Below are positions 1 to 5,859 of a stretch of 10,028 nucleotides of DNA, piece after piece (within the stretch, counting starts at the first letter, position 1; each line of letters starts with the position of its first letter). The notes below the pieces were generated by a model. That model ran no database searches and was not told the origin of the DNA. It saw only the letters and a list, made by a program, of their open reading frames with translations. The DNA comes from Bacteroidota bacterium. GTDB lineage: Bacteria; Bacteroidota; Bacteroidia; Chitinophagales; Chitinophagaceae. A program made the translations under genes and the position numbers. Where the stretch lies: NCBI GenBank assembly GCA_028875955.1, contig JAGWTX010000045.1:1-10028 (forward strand), in the 5' to 3' direction.

Positions 1-939
1 TCATATCATTTCCGGAAAGGTTTTTTTCAATACCGAAACCACGGTTTCCGGGAAGTAGGTATGTTCCAGCTGGTGTATTTTCTGGGCAAGTTTTTCGGGG
101 GTGTCATCCGGTTCAATGATACAGGTAGTTTGAAAAATGGGTTTTCCCTCATCAAAATGCTCGTTTACATAATGGATGGTGATACCGCTTTCTTTTTCCT
201 TTGCGGCAATCACGGATTCATGTACGCGCATGCCATACATCCCTTTACCGCCGTATTTGGGTAAAAGGGCGGGATGGATATTGATAATCCTGTCCGGATA
301 GGCTTTGATAAGCGCATCTGGTATTTTCCAGAGAAAACCGGCCAACACGATAAAACGGATTTCATGGGCGGCTAATTCGCTCAGGTAGCTGTCTCCCCTG
401 AAAAACCGCTCTTTTTCGATCAGCAGCGTCGGGATGCCTGCTGCAGCAGCGATGTGTAAGACGCCTGCTTCGGGTTTATTACATACGATGAGGGCAACCC
501 GGATCACCGGATGATCCTTCAGGTATTGTATGATTTTTTCCGCATTCGACCCTGCGCCTGAAGCAAAAATGGCAATGGAGAGGGTTTGACGTTTGGCGTT
601 TGGTGTTTGGGGTTCGGTTTTCACTTTTGACTTTTCACTTTTGACATCTTTCTGCAATATTCCCAGTTTCTGGAGCAATTTCCGTTCATATTTCCAGAAA
701 AAGGCCCATTGACCCAAAAGAGCGCCATAGCCAAGCAGCAGGAACTGATAGCCAAATACCAACATTCCGATTCGTAACAGAACTTTCCAAAGCCAGAAGG
801 TCTGGGCATCCATACCCAGCCAGGCGGTAAGATAGCGGGTGAAATAGGCGGTTGTCGTGCCTGTAAGGGCAAAAACAAGAAACAATACCCAGAACTGGCG
901 GGTGCTAACTCCCCATTTTTGTTGCAGGCTGGTAAACAT
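1..939 (-). CDS. purN: DUF6787-like membrane domain fused to phosphoribosylglycinamide formyltransferase (PurN)
   Basis: The 312-residue protein has two parts. Residues 1-95 contain two hydrophobic helices (about 14-35 and 50-75) and a WKYERKLLQKLG ending, resembling the small Bacteroidota membrane family DUF6787 (from memory; function unknown). Residues 119-312 are a full-length PurN, which transfers the formyl group of 10-formyltetrahydrofolate to glycinamide ribonucleotide in purine synthesis. Visible PurN marks are the FASGAGSN phosphate-binding loop (125-132), the catalytic pair N220 and H222 in NIHPALLPKY, and D263 in HFDEG. The GGKGMYGMRVHE stretch is typical of Bacteroidota PurN. Residues 99-119 form a charged linker encoded by 7-bp repeats. 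The gene ends with TGA at the window edge and is divergent from the act operon. No in-frame ATG lies between M43 and the PurN domain; an in-frame GTG at 622-624 (V106) could start a separate PurN. The PurN call is near certain, the N-terminal family likely, and the fused product an inference from the open frame. Confidence 0.9.
   Translation of the reverse strand: MFTSLQQKWGVSTRQFWVLFLVFALTGTTTAYFTRYLTAWLGMDAQTFWLWKVLLRIGMLVFGYQFLLLGYGALLGQWAFFWKYERKLLQKLGILQKDVKSEKSKVKTEPQTPNAKRQTLSIAIFASGAGSNAEKIIQYLKDHPVIRVALIVCNKPEAGVLHIAAAAGIPTLLIEKERFFRGDSYLSELAAHEIRFIVLAGFLWKIPDALIKAYPDRIINIHPALLPKYGGKGMYGMRVHESVIAAKEKESGITIHYVNEHFDEGKPIFQTTCIIEPDDTPEKLAQKIHQLEHTYFPETVVSVLKKTFPEMI
585..645. repeat. Two adjacent heptamer tandem repeats inside purN (linker-coding)
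   Basis: On the plus strand the tract reads TTTGACG, TTTGGCG, TTTGGTG, TTTGGGG (585-612), then a short joint, then TTTTCAC, TTTTGAC, TTTTCAC, TTTTGAC (618-645). The first family (TTTGRNG-type) is also present in the actB-actC gap at 5703-5730. The tract encodes exactly residues 99-119, the linker between the two protein domains. Because the unit is 7 bp, a one-unit change would shift the reading frame. Confidence 0.9.
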
Positions 940-975
940 GGTTCAAAAATGGGATAAAATTCCGAGTAAATTTTA

Positions 976-1023
976 ATGGTTTTTTAAAAGACCGGATTCT
1001 GTATCTATCTGTTGGAAAACCAT
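976..1023. repeat. Spaced 8-bp inverted repeat in the divergent intergenic region
   Basis: ATGGTTTT (976-983) and AAAACCAT (1016-1023) are perfect reverse complements separated by 32 bases, between the divergent purN and actA starts. It could be a regulator site or a weak stem in the purN leader, but 8-bp arms at this distance can occur by chance in AT-rich DNA. Confidence 0.3.
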
Positions 1024-1095
1024 GACACAATTGGATTCAGAAATGAAACAATCTCCTGAAACTCAATCCCGGCATGGATAAAAAAAAATATAAAA

Positions 1096-1113
1096 GCTGA
1101 CGCATATGTCAGC
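1096..1113. promoter_or_regulatory. Palindrome overlapping the -33 region of the act promoter (candidate operator)
   Basis: GCTGAC (1096-1101) and GTCAGC (1108-1113) are perfect inverted arms around the 6-base spacer GCATAT, which is itself nearly symmetric. The palindrome ends 9 bases before the candidate -7 element, so it sits where the -33 element would be, and no TTTG-like -33 element is seen there. This placement would suit a dimeric regulator, either an activator or a repressor, controlling the act operon. The palindrome is seen directly; its function is inferred. Confidence 0.5.
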
Positions 1114-1122
1114 CTCGTGTCA

Positions 1123-1130
1123 TATTTTTG
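1123..1130 (+). promoter_or_regulatory. Candidate Bacteroidota -7 promoter element for the act operon
   Basis: TATTTTTG matches the Bacteroidota primary sigma factor -7 consensus TAnnTTTG exactly. Transcription would begin near 1137, leaving a leader of about 42 nt before the actA ATG at 1179. It overlaps a TTG codon that would give a longer actA frame, which argues against that start. There is no good -33 element; the palindrome at 1096-1113 takes its place. Confidence 0.5.
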
Positions 1131-1178
1131 CAGCCGTTCACGGATATTTTTCCCCACCAAGAACCACAGTTTGTGAAT

Positions 1179-2441
1179 ATGATATCTTATAGACGTTTAG
1201 CCAAAACCATTTTCACCGGAACCATCTTATTCCTGAGTTTTACGCTGGGTACTACAGCAAATGCACAAGACGGAAAGACACTTTTCCAGACGAATTGTGC
1301 CTCCTGTCATGCCGTGCATAAAAAAGTAACCGGTCCTGCCCTGGCAGGTGTGGAAGACCGCTGGCCGGATAAGGCCAAATTGCATGCCTGGATCAAGAAC
1401 AATGCAGCGGTACTGAAATCGGGAGATAAATATGCCAACGACCTGTACCTGGAGTACAATAAGACGGCAATGAACCTGTTTCCGACACTGAGTGACAAGG
1501 ATATTGACGCTATCCTGGGTTATATCAAATCCGTACCAGCTCCCGGAGCCGGTGCAGCAGCCGGAGCAGGTATGAATCCAGCTGACGCCAAAAGCGCAGA
1601 AGGGGACAATACCTTATTATTCGGTATCCTGACCCTGATCCTGGCCGTAGTTGCCCTGATCCTGTTGCAGGTGAACGCCAATCTGAAAAAATTAGCGGAT
1701 GACCGTGAAGGCCAGCCCGTTATCGAGCCGGTTCCTTTCTGGAGAAATAAGAGTTATATCGCCATGATTACGGTGGTATTGTTCATCATAGGCGGATACC
1801 TGACCTCCAAAGGAGCGCAGAATCTTGGTCGCAGCCAGGACTACCAACCCGTTCAACCCATCTTCTATTCACATAAGGTACACGCCGGTATCAACCAGAT
1901 TAACTGCCAGTATTGTCATATCGGTGTTTACCAGGGTAAACAGGCTACCATCCCATCCGTTAATATCTGTATGAACTGTCATATGGCCATTAATGAGTAT
2001 GCAGGCGAAAAACTCTATACCGAAGACGGTACAGAGGTAAATGGTACCGAAGAGATCAAAAAACTATACAAATACGCCGGTTTTGAACCCGGTCAGCCAT
2101 GGGATGCTTCCAAAGCAAAACCCATCGAATGGGCACGTATCCATAACCTGCCCGACCACGTTTATTTTAACCACTCACAGCACGTAAAAGTGGGTAAGGT
2201 TCAGTGTCAGACCTGTCATGGTGAGATCCAGAAAATGGATGAGGTGAAACAATTTGCATCCCTGGGAATGGGCTGGTGTATCAATTGTCACCGTGAAACA
2301 CAGGTACAATTCAAAGACAATGGGTTTTATAGTATCTATGAGAAATACCACCAGGATCTGAAATCAGGTAAAATCGATAGTACCAAAGGCATTACCGTTG
2401 AAAAGATCGGTGGAACTGAGTGTCAGAAATGTCACTATTGA
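1179..2441 (+). CDS. actA: ACIII subunit ActA, multiheme cytochrome c with six CXXCH motifs
   Basis: This is the multiheme cytochrome subunit of alternative complex III, passing electrons from the quinol-oxidising core towards the terminal oxidase. From the ATG at 1179 (420 aa) the order is: signal peptide 1-30 ending in ANA-Q; a monoheme cytochrome c domain with CASCH (40-44) and probable Met ligand M97; a Gly/Ala/Pro linker (121-134); membrane helices at about 145-166 and 191-208; then a pentaheme domain with CXXCH at 243, 264, 343, 367 and 415. Both the N- and C-terminal heme domains should face the periplasm. An upstream TTG (1128) extends the frame by 17 residues, but it lies inside the candidate -7 element and would precede the signal peptide, so 1179 is chosen. 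The Rhodothermus marinus ActA is pentaheme; the extra N-terminal heme domain may be usual in Bacteroidota. It heads the operon; a 159-bp gap follows. Confidence 0.92.
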   Translation: MISYRRLAKTIFTGTILFLSFTLGTTANAQDGKTLFQTNCASCHAVHKKVTGPALAGVEDRWPDKAKLHAWIKNNAAVLKSGDKYANDLYLEYNKTAMNLFPTLSDKDIDAILGYIKSVPAPGAGAAAGAGMNPADAKSAEGDNTLLFGILTLILAVVALILLQVNANLKKLADDREGQPVIEPVPFWRNKSYIAMITVVLFIIGGYLTSKGAQNLGRSQDYQPVQPIFYSHKVHAGINQINCQYCHIGVYQGKQATIPSVNICMNCHMAINEYAGEKLYTEDGTEVNGTEEIKKLYKYAGFEPGQPWDASKAKPIEWARIHNLPDHVYFNHSQHVKVGKVQCQTCHGEIQKMDEVKQFASLGMGWCINCHRETQVQFKDNGFYSIYEKYHQDLKSGKIDSTKGITVEKIGGTECQKCHY

Positions 2442-2450
2442 TCATAGGTT

Positions 2451-2480
2451 ACAGATAGGTTGAAACCTGTAGGGGTTTTT
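2451..2480 (+). other. Small hairpin and T-run after actA
   Basis: AGGT (2457-2460), loop TGAA, ACCT (2465-2468) form a short stem that can extend by AC/GT across a bulge, followed by GTAGGGG and five T residues (2476-2480). ATAGGTT also occurs twice just upstream (2444-2450 and 2455-2461). The stem is too weak for a clear terminator. It may be a partial attenuator or a processing site between actA and actB. Confidence 0.25.
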
Positions 2481-2560
2481 ATCCGATGCCCTAAATGAAC
2501 CGGACAGTAATATTCGAAATCGTTATAAAGAAAGAGAGAATTTAAAAAGGCTATTCACCG

Positions 2561-2592
2561 TTTTCAAATTTTCAAATTCTCAAATTTTCAAA
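2561..2592. repeat. Octamer tandem repeat (TTTTCAAA x4) just before actB
   Basis: Four units, TTTTCAAA, TTTTCAAA, TTCTCAAA, TTTTCAAA, run without a gap and end 8 bases before the actB ATG. The repeat therefore fills the ribosome-binding region, and no Shine-Dalgarno sequence is present. Copy-number change would alter the spacing and base content of the leader but not the reading frame. Confidence 0.9.
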
Positions 2593-2600
2593 TCAAGATA

Positions 2601-5600
2601 ATGGAGCAAAAAAAGCACTGGCAAAGTTTTGGAGAGCTGAATCAGTCTGAAGCGTATCATAAAGACGTAAAGGATGAATTCAGAGAAGAACTACCTTTTG
2701 TTGCGGATGAAAGCAGCAGCTTTTTACAGGCAAAAGCCCCCCGTAGAGACTTTTTAAAGTATCTCGGTTTCAGTACTGCAGCTGCAGCTGTTGCGGCCAG
2801 CTGTGAAATGCCGATCAAAAGAGCGATTCCCTTCGCCAATAAACCCGAAGATGTTGTTCCGGGTAATGCGAAATTCTATGCCACCACTTATGTGCAGGAC
2901 GGAGATGTGATCAGTGTGCTGGCTAAAGTGCGGGATGGACGCCCCATTAAGATTGAAGGAAATGAATTAAGCCCGTTGACCAAGGGAGGTACTTCTGCCC
3001 GTGCGCAGGCTTCTGTTCTGGATTTATATGATACGGCCCGTTTGCGTTTCCCAACCATCGACGGTAAGGAAACCACTTTTGAAGCCATTGATAAGGCTGT
3101 TGCCGGTGCCATGTCTGGTCCTGTGGTATTGCTCACCAGCACCATCACTTCACCTTCCACCAAAGAAGTCATTGCACAATTCCTGGCCAAAAATCCGGGT
3201 AGCCGCCACGTAACCTACGATGCGGTTTCCTATTCCGGCATGTTATTGGCCAATGAAGCAACTTATGGCAAAAGAGCCATCCCTTCCTATCATTTTGAGA
3301 ATGCGAAAGCGATCGTCAGTATCGGAGCCGATTTTCTGGGAACCTGGATCAGTCCGGTGGAATTCTCCAGACAATATGCAACCGGTAAGAAAATAGATGA
3401 GAAGAAACCCGAAATGAGCAAGCACATTCATTTTGAAAGTGTACCCTCATTAACAGGTTCCAACGCTGATGAAAAATATTTGCACCGTCCTTCTGAAATG
3501 GGAGCGGTGGTATTATCCTTGCTGAATGTGATCAGTGGCCAGCATGTGACGGTTACCGATGAGAAACTGAAAACCGGTATCCAGAAAGCGGCCAAAGCCC
3601 TGCTGGATAACAAAGGCGCTGCCCTGGTGGTTTGCGGCAGCAATGATGTGAATATCCAGATTCTGGTAAATGCCATCAATGAAGCCATTGGCGCAGGTGG
3701 TAAAACCATCGACTGGTCTGTACCGGTAAACCATCGCCAGGGTATTGATGCGGATTTTGCCAAACTGGTAGCAGATATGAATGCAGGTGCCGTAGGTACC
3801 CTGCTCATACACGGTGCCAACCCGGCTTACAGCTGGTTTGCAGCCGATGCTTTCAAAACCGGTCTTGCCAAGGTAAAAACAACGGTATCCTTCAACAGTA
3901 AGGCAGACGAGACCACAGAACTTTGTAAATATGTGATCCCTGATCACCATTACCTGGAAAGCTGGGGAGATGCAGAGGCAAAAGCAGGTCATTATTCTTT
4001 TATACAGCCTACCATTTTCCCTTTATTCAAAACACGTCAGTGGCAGGACAGCTTATTGAAATGGAGCGGTGCTTCCGTGGATTATCTGGCTTTCCTGAAA
4101 ACCTATTGGTCTGCCAAAGTAGGCGGAGAAACGGGTTGGGACAAAGCCCTGCAGGACGGGGTGGTAAATCCTGCTACCACCGGAAATTTATCCGGTGCCA
4201 CTTATAATGCAGGACCTGTTACAGCGGCCATGGCTGCCGTATCCGCTGCCAAAAAAGGCGGTAAACTGGAACTGGTATTGTATGAAAAAATAGGTATCGG
4301 TGCCGGACAGGGTGCCGCTAACCCATGGTTACAGGAAATGCCTGATCCGATAACCCGTGCAACCTGGGATAACTATGTGATTGTTTCTCCAGCTCTTGCG
4401 AGAACCCTGCTCAATATTGATCTGAACATTGGCGGTGAAGCCGATGCCTATGAGGTAAACCCACCCAAGAAAGTGGTGAAAGTCACTGTGAATGGCAAGA
4501 GCATTGAATTGCCTGCGCTGATCATTCCGGGTACACAACCGGATACCATTGCCATAGCTGTTGGTTACGGCCGCAGCGAGAAAATGGGTAAAGCCGTTGT
4601 GGGAACCGGTAAGAATGCGTTTCCGCTGGCATCCATGCAGGGAAGCACGGTTAGTTTCACCAATGGTGAAGTGACCATTGCTGCAACAGGGGATACCTAT
4701 CCGGTAGCTCTTACCCAGACGCATAACCGTTATGACACCGCACAGGGTGTTCGTACGGAAGTAATGAAAGAATTGACACTGGCTGAATACAAGGAAAACC
4801 CCACTGAGATCCGTGAAGACCGTGAAAAGGAACTGAAGCCATGGGGCGGACTGGAGAAATTCGAAAGCCAGGGAACCATTTATCCTGTATACGACAGACC
4901 CGGTATCAGATGGGGTATGAGCGTAGACCTGAATACCTGTACCGGTTGCGGCGCCTGCGTGGTGGCCTGTACGGCAGAAAACAACGTTTCTGTTGTGGGT
5001 AAGCCCGAGGTATTAAGAGGTCATGAAATGCAGTGGCTGCGTATCGATAAATATTACAGTGGCGATATGGATGATCCGAAAGTGGTTTTCCAGCCATTGA
5101 TGTGCCAGCAGTGTGATAACGCTCCTTGTGAAAACGTTTGTCCGGTGGCTGCTACCAACCACAGTTCAGAAGGTCTGAACCAGATGGTGTATAACCGTTG
5201 TATCGGTACCAGGTATTGTGCCAACAACTGTCCTTATAAGGTTCGTCGCTTTAACTGGGCGGATTATACCGGTGCGGACAGTTTCCCTGATAACCAGAAA
5301 GGAATTGTGAATGACGTGGTTCTGGATATGAACGATGACCTTACCCGTATGGTACTGAACCCGGATGTTACGGTTCGTTCACGCGGTGTCATGGAAAAAT
5401 GTTCCTTCTGTGTACAGCGTTTACAGGAAGCCAAGCTTACTGCAAAAAGAGAAAGCAGACCAATGGTGGATAAGGATATCAAAGTGGCATGCCAGCAGGC
5501 TTGTCCTACCAATGCCATCAACTTCGGAAACGCCAACGATAAGGACAGCATCATTTCCAGGACAAGGGTGGAAAATCCAAACCGTCAGTTCTATGTGCTG

Positions 5601-5696
5601 GAACAGTTACACGTATTGCCCAATGTTACCTATATGGCAAAAGTGCGTAACCTGGAAGAGGAAGCAGGAGAGAAGAAGGAAGGGGCGCATGCATAG
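2601..5696 (+). CDS. actB: ACIII subunit ActB, molybdoenzyme-like/iron-sulfur fusion protein with Tat signal
   Basis: ActB is the periplasmic electron-transfer subunit of alternative complex III, 1031 aa. After a hydrophilic lead of about 47 residues comes a twin-arginine signal (RRDFLKYLGF from R48, then an Ala-rich helix) ending in AASC with C68, so it may be a Tat-exported lipoprotein. Such an extended Tat leader is known in this family. About residues 90-740 resemble the molybdopterin oxidoreductase fold but lack the N-terminal cysteine cluster and an evident Mo ligand, as expected for ActB. The C-terminal domain (about 770-1000) has four cysteine sets: 780/783/786/790, 835/838/843/847, 867/873/877 and 934/937/964/968. 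The third set has T870 where a fourth cysteine would be, giving 15 cysteines and implying three [4Fe-4S] and one [3Fe-4S] cluster, as reported for R. marinus ACIII. The start has no Shine-Dalgarno; the Tat leader supports the ATG at 2601. Confidence 0.95.
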   Translation: MEQKKHWQSFGELNQSEAYHKDVKDEFREELPFVADESSSFLQAKAPRRDFLKYLGFSTAAAAVAASCEMPIKRAIPFANKPEDVVPGNAKFYATTYVQDGDVISVLAKVRDGRPIKIEGNELSPLTKGGTSARAQASVLDLYDTARLRFPTIDGKETTFEAIDKAVAGAMSGPVVLLTSTITSPSTKEVIAQFLAKNPGSRHVTYDAVSYSGMLLANEATYGKRAIPSYHFENAKAIVSIGADFLGTWISPVEFSRQYATGKKIDEKKPEMSKHIHFESVPSLTGSNADEKYLHRPSEMGAVVLSLLNVISGQHVTVTDEKLKTGIQKAAKALLDNKGAALVVCGSNDVNIQILVNAINEAIGAGGKTIDWSVPVNHRQGIDADFAKLVADMNAGAVGTLLIHGANPAYSWFAADAFKTGLAKVKTTVSFNSKADETTELCKYVIPDHHYLESWGDAEAKAGHYSFIQPTIFPLFKTRQWQDSLLKWSGASVDYLAFLKTYWSAKVGGETGWDKALQDGVVNPATTGNLSGATYNAGPVTAAMAAVSAAKKGGKLELVLYEKIGIGAGQGAANPWLQEMPDPITRATWDNYVIVSPALARTLLNIDLNIGGEADAYEVNPPKKVVKVTVNGKSIELPALIIPGTQPDTIAIAVGYGRSEKMGKAVVGTGKNAFPLASMQGSTVSFTNGEVTIAATGDTYPVALTQTHNRYDTAQGVRTEVMKELTLAEYKENPTEIREDREKELKPWGGLEKFESQGTIYPVYDRPGIRWGMSVDLNTCTGCGACVVACTAENNVSVVGKPEVLRGHEMQWLRIDKYYSGDMDDPKVVFQPLMCQQCDNAPCENVCPVAATNHSSEGLNQMVYNRCIGTRYCANNCPYKVRRFNWADYTGADSFPDNQKGIVNDVVLDMNDDLTRMVLNPDVTVRSRGVMEKCSFCVQRLQEAKLTAKRESRPMVDKDIKVACQQACPTNAINFGNANDKDSIISRTRVENPNRQFYVLEQLHVLPNVTYMAKVRNLEEEAGEKKEGAHA

Positions 5697-5702
5697 CAGG
5701 GG

Positions 5703-5730
5703 TTTGGAGTTTGGAGTTTGGGGTTTGGAG
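5703..5730. repeat. Heptamer tandem repeat (TTTGGAG x4) after actB
   Basis: TTTGGAG, TTTGGAG, TTTGGGG, TTTGGAG run without a gap, starting 7 bases after the actB stop codon. The unit belongs to the same TTTGRNG family as the tract inside purN at 585-612. Confidence 0.9.
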
Positions 5731-5756
5731 TTATTGGGATAGATGAGAGAAGAACC

Positions 5757-5781
5757 CAAGGTACAAGGGAGTGACACAAGG
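5757..5781. repeat. Degenerate CAAGG repeat in the actB-actC gap
   Basis: CAAGG occurs at 5757-5761, 5764-5768 and 5777-5781, spaced by 7 and 13 bases. It looks like a decayed second heptamer family next to the TTTGGAG tract, paralleling the paired families inside purN. With only three short copies, chance is possible. Confidence 0.4.
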
Positions 5782-5822
5782 ATGCTGCATGAAGAACAAA
5801 AGTTGATTCAATAAAAAATAAA

Positions 5823-5838
5823 TCCTGCCAAAGCAGGA
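5823..5838 (+). promoter_or_regulatory. Hairpin holding an AGGAGG motif upstream of actC
   Basis: TCCTGC (5823-5828) and GCAGGA (5833-5838) form a 6-bp stem with loop CAAA. The right arm overlaps AGGAGG (5835-5840), a perfect Shine-Dalgarno sequence. It ends 19 bases before the actC ATG, too far for normal use, and would be partly paired in the hairpin. It may be an mRNA processing or stability element; a role in translation is uncertain. Confidence 0.4.
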
Positions 5839-5859
5839 GGGACTCATAAACAAGACCAG

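Noticed and set aside
585..645. A CRISPR-like array
   Set aside because: Units are 7 bp, directly abutting and without spacers; this is a simple tandem repeat.
1128..1178. A TTG start giving ActA 17 extra residues
   Set aside because: It overlaps the candidate -7 element and would place a hydrophilic stretch before the signal peptide; the ATG at 1179 directly begins a normal signal sequence.
3513..3992. A 159-codon open frame on the minus strand inside actB
   Set aside because: It lies wholly within a well-supported conserved gene, has no recognisable domain, and the other minus-strand frames in this GC-balanced region are similar shadows.
2601..5696. ActB as an active molybdenum oxidoreductase
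   Set aside because: The N-terminal iron-sulfur cysteines and a clear Mo ligand are missing, and the act gene order fits the cofactor-free molybdoenzyme-like domain of ACIII.
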